Positions 46,896 to 59,611 of a DNA stretch of 64,000 nt are shown piece by piece. A model generated the notes under the pieces. It ran no database searches and was not told the DNA's origin. It saw nothing but the letters and a program-made list of their open reading frames with translations. Numbering within the stretch: position 1 is the stretch's first letter; each line of letters begins with the position of its first letter. A program made the translations under genes and the position numbers. Source of the stretch: Gaeumannomyces sp. JS-464 (taxonomy: Eukaryota; Ascomycota; Sordariomycetes; Magnaporthales; Magnaporthaceae); assembly GCA_002197995.1 (NCBI GenBank), contig NGZR01000009.1, positions 682,001-746,000 of the forward strand, written 5' to 3'.

Positions 46896-47185
46896 AAAGT
46901 TAAAACGTATCGAGCGGGAAGAGGCCAACCAGGCGGCTCGCTAAGCTGCTTCGCATTTCGAGCCTTTTATAACTCCTTTTGTTCTTTTCGATTGGCAAAT
47001 GTCCAGGGTTAATTTTAACTTGGACCTGTTTGCTTTTTTTTAACTAAAGTAAATTTTAATTCCTTTTAACAACTTTTTTAAGTTTTGTAACGCATTAAAC
47101 GTGGTTTTGGTTTTCTTACCGAAGTTTTGGGTTTAAATCCCGGTATAATTGTAAAGGTCGATAAGTTTTCGGGCTTGCTTTAAAG

Positions 47186-50100
47186 TTTATCGAGCTTTTA
47201 TTTTCTTTTTTTTTATTAACCGTTCGGCGTAAACTTTTTTGCCTTATTTGGTTCCGGTAAATGCTGCTTTTTTTTAACTTAATAGTAAAACGGTATTATT
47301 TATAACACCCATTTTGTTAGTTTCGGGTTCGATTTTCGGCTGGGTTAAAAAGACCGGCGGTTTTTTTTTGGAAATATCGCGGGTATTTTTAAAAAAGATC
47401 GTCGTTTTGCCGTTTTTTTTTTGCTAATTAACCTTTTTATAATTATTTTAACTAATATTTTCATAAAGTGTTTTAACAATTCCTAAAGTTGGTTTTTTTT
47501 TCTTACGTGTTTTTTTCGTAGCCGTACTTTTTCCATTTAACTAGGTACTTTTTAAGCTTGCGTTTTAGCTTATAGTTTAAAATTTTTTCGATTTCGTACT
47601 TTTATTCCAGGTTAATTTCCATTAATTTATCGTTTTTAAAACCTAGTAGCGCTGGTTTAAATAGGAAAATATAAAAAACCGGGTGGGATTTTATAATTAG
47701 CGGTAGCCGGAGTTTGTAATTTACGTTCGAAACCTTTTTTAATACTTTAAACGGTTTTAATTTTTTATAGTTTAACTTGTCGTTCGGTCGTTTCGTTTTA
47801 ATATTTCGTCGAAAAAATAAACGTTATCCCTTTTTTTAAAAGTCGGTTTTTCGATTTTTTTTTGTTTGCTTAAATTGCTATACGGTGCCGTAGCTTTTTT
47901 AGCTTTGTTTAAAAGTGTTTATGCAGTTTGGTAAATTCCGTTATTTGTATTTCCGCTATTAAGGCATATTTTCCTACTTTAGGTTTTTTATACGCTATAA
48001 ACGTAAACCTATAATTCGCATAAAACGGTATAATTTTTATAATTTTATAAATTAAGCTGTTATAAGCGAATTAAGCTATAAAAAATAGTTATACCTAGTC
48101 GTTTTATTTGTAATTAACGTAATAACGTAAATATTGCTTTATGGTTTGGTTCGTCCGTTTTGTTTATCCATTTGTTTAAAAGTGGTAAGCTGTAAATAAA
48201 AAGTGCTTCGCTTTTAGCCTATTTATAAGTCCTTTCCAAAACTTGCTTATAAATAGCTTGTTTTTATTCGTAATTAAGCGGTTCGGCGTGCGTGTTCCGC
48301 TATTACGTGTTTAATAAAAACGTACGCTAGCTTTATAACGTCGTTGTTTTTTTTATATGGTAAAAACAAAGCGTATTTAGCAAGCTTGTTTATTATTACC
48401 AATATACTATCGTACTTTACTCCGGTTATCGGTTTTTTAAATTAAGGAAATTTAATAACGAAGTTTATAGTAACTTTTTGCTATACTTTATTCGGTGCTA
48501 GTAAAGGTTGCAATAACCCGTACGGTTTATGCCTGTTGGCTTTGTTTTTAGCATAACTTTCGCAATTTTTTATTGCGTTTTGTATTTCGGTTCGAGTTTT
48601 TACGAACTCGTAATATTGTTATAACCGTTTTTACGTTTTTTTTACGTTTTAATAGCCGTATATTAGCTAGCTATAAATTTGTTAAATTTTTTTTGGGGTT
48701 TAAACTTTTCCCTACCGGACCGTTTTAACGAGCATTTTTTATGCCGGAATTAAAAATCCGTTTGGTTTTTTCGCTAGGATTATTCGTGTTTTTTTAAATA
48801 TTATAACTTAATAATCCGGTCGTCGGTTTAAAGCGTCCGCCCGGCCGTTTTTCGACTTTTTTTGGTATTCGATCCGAATGTCGTAGTTTTGCAAAAATTC
48901 GTTTTAACGAATTTATCGCTTGTTTAGGTTTTTGCTTATAGTAAAATGCGTTAGGTTTTTATAATCCGTATATATTATAACTTAATGCTTCGCTTTATAA
49001 AAGTGTGGCCGCTATTTTTTAAATGCTCGAATTATCGCTAAAAGTTTTTTATCGTGGATTTGGTAATTTAACTTAAGTTTATTTAGCGTTTGCGAAAAAA
49101 ACGCGCAAAAATGCAACCGTTTTTGGTCGTCCCGCTGTCCGAGTTAGCCGTTAATCGCGTAATTTAACGCGTCGGTTTTAATTGTAAAAGGTTTTTTTAG
49201 GTTTAAAAATGCTAACACTGGTTTTTTTAACACGGCGTTTCGTAATTGCTCGAAAGCCTTTTATTTTTGCTTTTCCCAATAAAACTAATAGTTATTTTTA
49301 ATAAAGTTCGTAAGTAGTATGGCGATTTTGTTATATTTACGGATAAACCGTTTGTAAAAGTTTAAAAACTTTAAAAACCTTCGTACTTTTATAACATTTT
49401 ACAATATAAACCACTTTTTAACTTTTTTAACTTTTTTAAAATTTATGCAAATTTATTTAAATGTAATTACGAATTTTAAAAAAGCGATTTTTTGCGAATG
49501 CCATTTGCACTTTTCTAGTTTAACGAAAAGCTTCGCGCTAAGCAGCTTTTAAAGCATTTTATATATATATTGCTTATATTTTTTTATCGTTTTTAAAAAA
49601 ATTAAAATATCGTCCAAATACGCGAGGACGAAAACGTTAAGGTATTCGCGCAATATATAGTTAATTATTTTTTAAAACGTGGCTGGTGCATTGGTAAGCC
49701 CGAAGGTTATTACTAAAAATTCGTAGCATTTAAACCTTATTTTAAAAGCCGTAAGCCATTTTTAGCCCTTTTTAATCCGTATTAAGTTATAAGCTTTTCC
49801 TAAGTTTAAAAGCGTAAAATACTAAGCTTTGCCGAGCTTATCGCGCAATTTGTTAATAAAAAGCAAAAAATACCGATTTTTAATCGTAGCTTCGTTTAAT
49901 AAGCGGTAATCGATATATATTCGCTTCGTTTTTTTTTTTTTTTTTTTTATAAAATTTCGTGTTTTATTAAAAAATCGGAAAATTTAATATAACCTTTCGT
50001 AAGTTTTCTTTTAACTGCTTTTTTAACACCTTTTATTACCAAAGGCTAAACTGGTACAGCTTTTAATATTTAAACTGCGTTTTTAATTTAAGCTTAATTT

Positions 50101-50283
50101 TAAAATCGAACGGTTTATATTCGGAAAGCACCGTTTTTAGGTTTTTTTTAAACAACTTTTCGTATTTGTAGTATTTTTTCGGAATATTTGCGAGCCGTTT
50201 TTTAGTATTAGTTAAATTGTTTTAATTGCTTTCCGCTTTAAATAGTTGCGTATTCGTTAATGCTAAATGCAAAAATGAATTAC
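47186..50283 (-). mobile_element. Ty3/gypsy chromovirus, decayed, distal (pol) part
   Basis: Reading the minus strand, the relics come in the order of a chromovirus. Reverse transcriptase at about 49600-49930 has YISIDYRLLNEATIKNRY, FGLTNAPATF and FVLAYLDDI; RNase H at about 49140-49190 has TIKTDALNYAINGQL. Integrase at about 48300-48640 has NRHKPYGLLQPLLAP and KYDSILVIINKLAKYA. A chromodomain at about 47510-47600 reads EKILNYKLKRKLKKYLVKWK. Frames are full of stops, as expected after RIP. Chromodomains of this type target integration to H3K9-methylated chromatin. The gag/protease part continues beyond the 9.3-kb insertion, at 59612-61147. Its own LTRs were not identified. Confidence 0.88.
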
Positions 50284-50519
50284 TGTTAATCCACGTAATT
50301 TAACGCGTATATCCAAAAAAAGCCCACGCTTCGTAAAGCCGCAAGCCTACGGGCCGTGCGCTCCCACGAGCTTATAAAAGGGGATCTTGTAATCCCTTTC
50401 CTGTAATTAAATTCCTACATAAACATGCATTACTACAAACACCAGTTCCAAATTTATAAATTTTTATTTTTTCCTTTTAAAAGATTTCCGTGCTTATAAA
50501 AGTACCACTCCTATTAACA
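50284..50519 (+). repeat. 5' LTR of copy Y (236 bp)
   Basis: Identical length to the LTRs at 59376-59611 and, inverted, at 61148-61383; shares the internal strings AAGCCGCAAGC and CATGCATTACTACAAACACC with them. Confidence 0.9.
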
Positions 50520-53500
50520 CTAATTAGTATTGCTTAAAAAGGCAACACAAATAAGCAAAGTAAAAGGTTTAACCGTTCGATACCTTTTTTTAAAGCGATT
50601 AGGTTAAACGGAAAAGCTTAAAAGCAAAGGAATTGTATTCCACTGCTTAGTAGCGCGTTACACACGAGTTAATCGAATAATAAAAGCACTTTTTAAAGTA
50701 GGCGATTAAACCTTTGTTTATAAAATTTAAACAACTGTAAAAAGGGCGTTACGTAATCCTTTTAAGCACCTTCCTAAAGCAGGCGATTGGACTTTTAAAT
50801 CGATTACCTAAACGATATTGCTCGTTAACCCCCACCGACAATATGTCCGACATTTCGGAACAATAGCGGAGGAGCTTAGCGATAAGCAACGTATAATTAC
50901 AAAAAGCACGCTTTTATTATACGACCTCCCCAAGTTTTTACACAAAACATTAACATCCCTTTTTTAACAAGCCCTTTTTACAGCTTCGGAGGATTACCTA
51001 ACGAAATTTCCATTGCTCGCCGGAACGTATGGATGCTTAAAACACTGCTTTTATACGGAAACACGCATGGCAATAACCTTTTAAGCGACGTACTCGAGGA
51101 TTACGAAAGGTGGGAAGCAACGCATTTCGAAAACTCGATTAGCGGATCGCTCGAGTTTTCCGCAAGCATTTGGAAAATACGGGATCCCAGTCCCTGGTCC
51201 GCCCAAAAGGAAGCTTAACGAAAAACTTATGCAGGTTATGCAATGGGAGTTAATTTTTAAAACAACCCATTAACCGGATTACAACCCCTTTTTCCCAAAA
51301 TCGCACGAGTTTTAAACCAAACAGTTATTTAAACGACGTTTCGGATGCCCCCAAAAAACACGCCGCGTTTTTTTTAAATAAAACCACAATTAAGCGGGAA
51401 ATTGGCCGAAATAAAATCCAAAATTACCAAACCGGCGGCCAAAAATCCGTTACGCTTTCGAAAATACTTTTTAACCTTTTTTACGAATACGATGCCATTT
51501 CCCCCTTTTAAAAAACACTCGTACTAAAAAGCGCATCGATCCCCTAGTTATTCCTTTACCAAATCGGCGGCTTTACCATTTAGCAATCGGCAGTTCCTTA
51601 AACACCCCCGGCCCGCTAATTTGCACTTTTAACCAGCCAATTTGCAAATCCAAACGCCTTCGGTTAATTAATTTCTAGCTTTGCCGATTTTTAAAACCAC
51701 CGTATATTAAAATCCCACTTCGACTAATATATGCAATAAAAGGATTACGGAAAATCCATTCCAATCGAAAAAGCACAAACTGTAACAACTTTACGCTTTC
51801 GATACGAACCCCGACACGTGCGAAATCCCGGTATAAGCAACTCCCTTTTAAAAGGTGTTTAACGCTACCGTTAATAAAAGCTTAATAAAAGCATTTTAAA
51901 CGCGTAAATAAAAAGTACAGCTATTCCGGTAATTTATACGATATTTTAAACGATAAGATTTTGTTTTTCGCAATTACATGCGAAACTTTCGAAATACCAC
52001 TTCCATAATTCCATGCGATTTTTCTTTTAGCATTTTAAAGCAAAGCAAACAGTGGTACACCCGATATATCGGTATTAGCTTTACCTTTCGAAAGATTTAC
52101 ATAATTTTTAAAAAGCATTTTAATATTAAAGTTAACCGATTATTATATTATACGGATTAAAGCTCGATTATTTTCCAAATATCCGTTTAAAAATCGCTAA
52201 ATAAGCAAATCCAACATGGAGGTTTTGCAACCCTTTTAAATAAATTACAAGCTTGTTAACGCGCTTTCGGCCCGTTTTACTAAAACGAAACCAGTTTATT
52301 GCGAGCATTTTACGGGCAATTTAAAGCGTGCCGGAGCTTAAAACCGTTATAAATCCCAGCCGGACTTTTAAAAGCCTATTTTCCCAATTAAAAAGCTTTG
52401 CAAATGGAGGAAAACGCACGCACCCCCGGCATCCATTTTATAAAACGGAATTTAAAAATTACAAAAATCGCAAAAAGGATAATAAAAGTCGAAACCGAGC
52501 ATAAACCCAAATCCTTCCGACCAAATCCCCGTTTACGCTTATATATACGCGGTTGTTGGATTTGCAAAAAGCCGGATTGCAAATCGACACGCCACTTTTT
52601 TAAAAAATAACGACGATTTAAAAAACAATAAAAAGCACAAAAAAAGCATAAAACAAACCACGCAAAAGGTACACCTAATTCCTCGCATTAGTGGAGCCCG
52701 AAAACACGATAAAGAGGAACAGCCATTTTTTAATTTTAACGATTAAAAAAAAAGGAAAAGGAGGATTATAAAAGCAGCTACTTTATAACCTTCGCTACGG
52801 CCGCATACCTAATTAAAAAGGCTTTTACCTACCGCATTTATAAGCGTTAAAACTTCGGGATTTGGCAAGCTTTATTCCTATGTTTTTGCGGATTAGTATT
52901 GGTTTAACACAAAATCCGAGCATTAAGCAATGGTAAAGGATTTTTCCGGATATAAGTGCAATAATAACCTTTACGGCCGGAAAGGATTAAATTTACGCAT
53001 TTTAACGCTATAGCCAAATCTCGTCGTTAATATAAACAGGCATAAAAAACGCGTAATTTTCGGATTAGGAAAAGCTTTTAACACCGGAAAAATACTATTC
53101 CGATTTAATCGGCTAAATTACGTTTTTATAATTCCAACTCCGACCTTTTTCCTGCTATGCTTTGCAAATAAATGCATTGCACGTTTACCTAAATAATACG
53201 CGAAAGCTTATAAAAAACGACGGTACGCGCGTTCCGATTATAAAAAGCACGGCCACTTTTGGTTTTTTTTCGACGACGTTACCCACGTTACGACGGCAGT
53301 TAGCTTTATAACGGAAACAAAAATCGCGAAAGCAGTTTTCCTTACGAAAGCTAAGCTAAAGCGCGTGCATAAGCGCTTTAGGCACCCATTTGTTAATAAA
53401 CTTTGGAACGTTTTAAAACGTGCAAAGCACGAGGCTAATCGCGACGCTTTGCAATAATTAACCGAATGTGCCATTTTTGTTAAAAAAAAGGTTTTATAAT

Positions 53501-56150
53501 AACGCTTTCGATTTAAACTTTACGATATCGATTTTAACACGAAATAATTACAAACGTGTTTTATATTAATTAAAGCCAGTTTTTTACGTAATTAATACGA
53601 GCATAGCTTTTAATATTACAGCGCTTTTTAAAAACATATCGGCAAAAAAAACGTGGGAAGCTTTTAAACGGTGCTAAATCGACGTTTATTTAAAGCCTTT
53701 TAACGTAATTTTTTACGATGCCGGTATTAATTTCGCCGCGAGCGAATTTTAAACGAAAGCAAAGCTTTTTAATTACTTATAAGCATCCTAATCGAACGCA
53801 TTGGTTAATCGGCAAAATTGAAAAATATTACGCTTTTTTACGCCGGGCTTTTAATATTATCCGATAAAAGTGCTTAATTATGCACTTTAAATCGGTGCTT
53901 TAAAAAGCAGTAAAAGCCGTAAACGATACGGCCGGCCCCGACGGACTTGTTTTTATATTGCTCGTTTTTAAAGCAATGCTTTAAATTAATAAAATCGCCA
54001 TTTTTACAAACCAGGTATAAAAAGCCGTTGCAATTAGGAAAGCTATAGCAAAAATCCGGATTTTACACGATAAGCGACGTATGTAAAAAGCATTGGCTGC
54101 ACGTAACGAACCGAACATAAAACGGGTGCTTCGAGCTTTTTAGCTTTAAAAAGCGAGGTTTTGGTATTCCGGGAAAAGGACGGATAGTAAGGCCCGTATA
54201 AGTTTTATCCATAACAAACACGTTAATTACGGTGGAAACGATTAACGGCAACGCGACTTTTAAAAGCACGGTGGTTAAACCTTATAAAGCAAAAAAACCT
54301 ATCGTGCAAAAATCCGAAAAGCAGTTAGCACCTTTCGAATACTTTAAGCCCGAACAGCCAAAACGCCAAAAAAACCCCCGAAAAAAAAGGCCGTAAAATA
54401 GCAAAACAAAAACCCCTAATTAAACAACCATTTTATTTAAAATTACGGTATTACTTAAAGTTTTAATAAACAAGTCGCTTTGTAAAAACGCATAACCAGC
54501 ATTGCAATAAAACGAAGCTTTCGGCAAATGCATACGACGTTTTTAAACGCTAAAAAGCACTAATTTTATTAATTAGCGATTCGATTTAAATAAAAAGGCA
54601 AAATTACAGCTTTTACACATTTAAAAGTTAACCTAATAAAAACTGGACGCATTTATCGGCGTTAAAATAATTAAGCCGATTGGAAAAACCCCTAACAAAG
54701 CCACGATTTTTGGATTACGGATTGTAAACGAGGTAAAAAGGCAAACCTTAAAGCCTTTTAAAAAATCGAAATTATAGCTAAATATAACGACGAAAAAAAA
54801 CACAATATTTTTACGCAATTTCCCACGATTATAAAATGCAATTAACGATTAATCCTAACGATCGCATTATCGCTTACGCTATAAAGTTTAATTTAATAAT
54901 CCGAAATATTAGCTAAACGTATACCCAATCGGAATTAAAATTGCAAAAAAACGTTTTTTGCGCTTACTTAAAAAGTTGTTAATATGGTTTAAACCGGGCA
55001 CTTTGCTTAAAATAATTAAGCCTTTTTACGGGATCGCGGAATTAGGTTTGCATTAGTTCGTTACCTATTAAAAGCACTATAAAAAGCGCTTAAATTGCTA
55101 AACGTAAGCTACGATTTTTGCTTGCTTATTTCGGAAAAGCGGATAAAGCTTTAAAATCGTAAGCATGCAAATAAACGACACTTTAAATTTTAAAAATCCG
55201 GACTTTTTAATAAAAAAAAATTAGCGATTTAAAAAGCAAGCTTTCGTGCAAAACCGAAATCGATTTTTAAACCGGGAAACGAAGCCGACTTTAACGGGTG
55301 CAAAATCTAATAAGGAAATTATAAGCTCGAAATTCGACAAAAAAAAAAGTAAAAGGCTTAAGCTAATAAAAACCGATTTAAAAAGCCTAAGTTATAAGTA
55401 TATCGTTTAAAAAGCTCGAAACGCATATATTAGTTCCATATGCCAACCGAAAGCCGCATTCGACTATTTCCGTAACGGCGCAAGCTAAAAACCCGGGATA
55501 AAAAAACGTGGTTAAGCTAAACAAAAAAATTAAATGGCAAATCGATAACGCAAAAAAGGCTAAAATACGTTTTATTAAATTTGCAAAAAACCAACCTTTA
55601 CGTTTTCGTAAACGGATTATTCGCAAACAATCCAAACCTAAATTTACAAATCGGGTTCGTAATTATATTAAGCAATAAAAAATCCGACGATTAAAAAACC
55701 AGCTTTTAACTAATCGGGAACATTTTGCATTAAACGTTAGTTAAATGCAAAAGGGTTACGAAAAGCGTTTTCGCAATGAATTTACGATGGTTAGCGGGTT
55801 CGATACAGCTTACGTTTTTAATTTAACGCTCGTAACGATTTTTAAAAAGCTAAAAAAAAGCCCCGAAATTAATAATTTGCACCGATAGCTTTTCGCTATA
55901 TTAATACCTCGTATAATTAGGCATAATAGCAAAAAAAGCTTATAATCGATGTTATAGCATTTAAAAAATCCTACGAAAGCCGCGAAATTAACGAAATCCG
56001 CTGGATCGCAAAATTAAATAATCCGGCAAACGCGATAACTAAAAATTAGCTAAATAAAGCTTTAAAATTTATTACAAGCAATACGATAACGGTACGAATC
56101 GAAGGTTAAGTAAAACGCGAAAAACAATAAAAAAAAGCGAGGAAAGCGGT
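50520..56150 (+). pseudogene. Copia-like gag-pol relic of copy Y
   Basis: Frames are broken throughout. Landmarks are: a gag-like frame at 51033-51218; a zinc knuckle CWICKKPDCKSTRH at about 52553; integrase from about 53270 (RVHKRFRHPFVNKLWNVLKR, zinc-type HTECAIF, catalytic relics VIFYDAGINFAASEF); and reverse transcriptase at about 54650-55310 (IVNEVKRQTLKPFKKSK, IKPFYGIAELGLH, the copia-type GIAE segment). RNase H lies at about 55700-56110 (YEKRFRNEFTMVSGFDTAYV, then KKSYESREINEIRWIAKLNN). This matches a polyprotein type widespread in ascomycetes. No intact protein can be made. Confidence 0.8.
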
Positions 56151-57331
56151 TAAAATCGATTTGTTATAACCTAAAAATGGCTAACGATGTAATTAAAAAA
56201 AACGAAATTACTAAAACGCTAAAACAACCGGAAAACGATCCTACGAACGATATTTTAAGCTTTAGGAAAAACCTTTACCATTGCCGGACATATTACCAGC
56301 TTATTTATCGACATTACTAGCACTTTTATCCTTTTTTCCCTTTTCGGCCATCTTTTCGTCCTTATCCTCGTTATTCGTTAAAAGCTCCAAATAAGCTGTC
56401 CTTTGCTTTTAAAAACGCCGCATTAAATATCGCTAAACGGCAACGCGGCCCGCCGCTTTCCGCTTAATAGCACTTATTTTAATAAAATTAGCGTTAACCT
56501 TACCGGCCTATTCCTCCTTTTTAAAAAGGATTATGCATTTTGGTAGTGCGCCATTTCGCGAAATTTTAAAAAAGCAAACACGGTTAACAAAACAGCAGCA
56601 ACTAAAAAATTAGCCATTATACCTTATTAATAATAGTTTCGCGAAATATTTAATTATAAACTTTTTGGTTAAACTATTGCGATTTTAAAACTACCGGTTA
56701 TTAGCGCAAAAGATTAGCAAATTAAAGCTTAAAAATTATTTACACCGGTTAGCACGAATAACCAAAAGCATAAAACCAGCAACGGTTACCGACCGGCTCG
56801 GTGTAAAGCACCTAATTTTTATCGAACTTGCCGGCTAAAAAAGTTAAAGCAATTTAAGCATAAAACGATTTTTGTTTGCCTTTGCAAAGCGCGGGCGAGC
56901 AAAGGATTTACCTTTTCCCTTTTTAGCACGAGTTTTTTTAACGCCATTGTTTGGGACCGTTTTAACGCTAATTTAACCTTTTTTAACGGATTTGCCTTTG
57001 CTAGCTCTTTAAAACGAATGGAACACCATCGCGGTAATTAGTCGAGCAGCAAAATAGTAAAGCAAAAATCGGCAAACAGGCAGGCAAACAGCGGGGATAT
57101 CGATATTTATATTGTAAAATTAAATTCAAATTAAACGATTAAACTTACGGCTTTTAAAATATCCCAAGCCTTTTAAGTTATCCTTCCGATTTGCTTTTTC
57201 CTATTACACCGATTAGCACGCACACGGCTTAATAAATCTTTATTAAGTTTATTTACTGCTATTATGCGCATTTAATCCAGCATTACTTAATCCCACGAGC
57301 GTTTAACCAAAAATTGCCCCACTTCCTATTA

Positions 57332-59191
57332 ACGTAATCCATTAGTAAATCGCGCATATTACCGAATCGCGCACCCACACCCGACCTCCGGTTAATCGAC
57401 GCGCATGCCAACCTAATAACGCCAAAAATCCATTTAAACTATTCGGAACTATATATATCGGACATTTTTACTTTTTCCTAATAAATGCGCGCATTGTGTT
57501 CGGTTTTGCCGTAAGTGCCATATCGCCGACGAGTTATTATCGCCCTTTTTTTTTAACCCTTATAATCGCGTATTTTTTGCTATAGCTATCCATTTAGCTT
57601 TTACTGGTTTAAAACATTTCGTACCTCGTTTATAGTAAGTAACCTTTTTTAGCTTAATACGTGTTTTTTGGCCTTTCGGCGTTTGTTTAATGCTTCGTTC
57701 GCCTTTCATAGCTTAAAGCACTTTTTTTCCAAAAGGTTAACCCGATGCATAATTGTTTTGGCTCTTTTCGTTAGCTGGTTTACAACCGTTAGCATGGGTG
57801 TCGGAAAGCTGCTTCGATAATTGGAAATCCGAGTTTTTAATGTGTTCGGATTGCGAAGTTACGTTTTTAGCTGTTTAGGGCGTTTTAAAAGTCCAAAGTT
57901 CGGCGTCGTTTAAAAGCTTTTTCGAGGGAGTTAAAGTTCGTAGCTTTACATTTAGCTTTTCCAAAATTAAATCCGGATTAAAAAAAGTAAGGCCAGCTTT
58001 CGAAAACCTTTTAAATGTTTTTTCGGTTATAAAGTTAAAAAATGCCGCTTTAAACGCCGAAAGGAACTCGACTTTAATTACGTGGTTAACGTGCGACTTT
58101 ATTAAGTTTTTAATTTATTAACCGTACGCCTTTTTTAACGGGCTAAAACATTTAACGTTAAGCGGTTAAAAGAAGTAAAACGAATGCGGAAAGCATGCAA
58201 AGCGTAACGATGTTATGTTTTTTAGCAATAAAGCTCGAAATCCGTCGAGTGGTAGCTTTCGTAGCCGTTTAGCATTAATAAATAATGGGACCTTGTAAAA
58301 CGAGCTGCAATGTGTTTATCGAAATGCCGAATTTATTTCAGGCCGAGTTTGTTCGTAGTTTACCCGTTAGCGTTTATTGCGATAACCTAATTACGTGGAA
58401 GGTCGGTTTCCGAATACCAATTGGCCAAATAGTACTGCTTTTTAACGATAATGAAAGGAAAAACCGCTTAACCGTAATAGTTAACCTTTTGGATAACTGT
58501 AGCCCATTTCCGGTTGCCAAATTGGATTAGCTTTGCTTTACTACGGCCTTTTAACGTTATAATAACTATAACGGCGGCGATTATGCTTATAAAAAAGCCG
58601 GTTTTATCGAAGTTGTAAATGTCGTTATTTAGGATGCTATATTTGGCTATAGTGTTTCGTATAAGGTTAAACCACGCAAATACGAGCTAGGATTTTCGCA
58701 TTTGGCCTTTTGGTAGTCGTACTTTCGAATTTAACGCGTGCTAAGCTTTGCGCGGCGTTTAACGAACTTTCGACTTAGCATTTGCCGACGGTGCCCGCGT
58801 TGCGTTCGGCGAGCAGTCCGGTTGGCTATATTTTTAATACCAAAAGGCCGGGGAGGAAATGCGCGAAAGTTTAGCTTAAATATGTATTTAACAAGCGCTT
58901 CCTTTTCGAATTTCGTTAATTTCCGTAATTTAGGCATGCTATCGCGTCGAGCAAATCGGTCGGCGCGTCGGTCGCGCATGGTGGATTTAGAAATATCGTA
59001 AATTTTAGCTGCCGAACGCAAATTTAATCCACAAGTAAATTAGATTGCTTGCATAGCAAAAATAATCCTAGTTTTTTTTAATGTCGATGCTATTTATGGT
59101 TATTAAAAAATTGAAGTTGGAAATGGGAAACGCGTGTCGCGATGGAAAATGCGCGATTTGGTGATATGCGCGACTCGTTAATGGACCACGT
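57332..59191 (-). mobile_element. Fot1/pogo-type DNA transposon nested in copy Y, TSD TA
   Basis: Inverted ends read ACGTAATCCATTAGTAAATC (left) and ACGTGGTCCATTAACGAGTC (right, inward), with similarity through about 45 bp, flanked by TA (57330-57331 and 59192-59193). The length, 1860 bp, is that of Fot1 elements. The empty site is visible in the inverted copy near 61580, where the surrounding Y sequence is continuous. Confidence 0.88.
57600..59080 (-). pseudogene. Fot1/pogo transposase relic
   Basis: On the minus strand an open stretch at 58731-59021 gives the psq-type HTH (SAAKIYDISKSTMRDRRA) and the CENP-B-type DNA-binding domain (KLTKFEKEALVKYIFKLNFR, AFPPRPFG). The DDE domain begins as TIAKYSILNNDIYNFDKTGF (about 58600-58670) with the first Asp. 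Stops and frame changes break the remainder. The boundaries given are approximate. Confidence 0.8.
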
Positions 59192-59375
59192 TATTCCTAT
59201 TTACAGTTTTTATTTATAATTTTTACCGATATTTAATATAATCCTTTTGCCTTTTTTTCCTTTGTTTTTAAAGCAAATTACTAAATCCGGATTCCTTTGT
59301 TATTAGTATTATAAAATCCCGGGATTTGGAAAACGAGCATTTACCGATATACGCGTTTAAAAAAAAAATTGCTAG

Positions 59376-59611
59376 TATTAATCCACGTAATTTAGCGCGT
59401 GCATTTAAAAAGGGCCTACGCTTTGTAAAGCCGCAAGCTTACGGGCCGTGCGCTTTTACGAGCTTATAAAAAGGGATTTTGTAATCCCTTTTTTATAATT
59501 AAATTCCTATATAAACATGCATTACTACAAACACCAGTTTTAAATTTATAGATTTTTGTTTTTTCCTTTTAGGAGATTTTCGTGCTTATAAAAGTACCAC
59601 TCCTATTAACA
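59376..59611 (+). repeat. 3' LTR of copy Y (236 bp)
   Basis: Starts TATTAATCC where the 5' LTR has TGTTAATCC, a G-to-A change, and ends TCCTATTAACA. Confidence 0.9.

Larger units (their letters stand above)
40659..47185 (+). repeat. Tandem repeat unit C, interrupted by a copia element
   Basis: This matches unit B base for base in arrangement: the LTR-like part is 40659-41067, and the body is 41068-41557 plus 46901-47185. Subtracting the copia insertion and one copy of its 5-bp duplication leaves 1184 bp, the same length as unit B. Differences between B and C are mostly transitions toward A and T. Confidence 0.8.
50284..59611 (+). mobile_element. 9.3-kb LTR retrotransposon (copy Y), copia-like polyprotein relic, TSD ATTRC
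   Basis: 236-bp direct LTRs (50284-50519 and 59376-59611) begin TGTTAATCCACG (TATTAATCC in the second) and end TCCTATTAACA. The flanking 5-bp duplications are ATTAC (50279-50283) and ATTGC (59612-59616), differing by one transition. Without the nested Fot1 element it is about 7.5 kb. The + strand carries decayed gag and pol in the order zinc knuckle, integrase, reverse transcriptase, RNase H, so integrase precedes RT as in copia. About 1.2 kb from RNase H to the Fot1 insertion holds no recognised function. Confidence 0.9.

Noticed and set aside
39475..47185. Units B and C as the LTR pair of the gypsy chromovirus
   Set aside because: They are tandem, on one side only, and contain a coding relic; no matching copy lies beyond the gag side at 61 kb.
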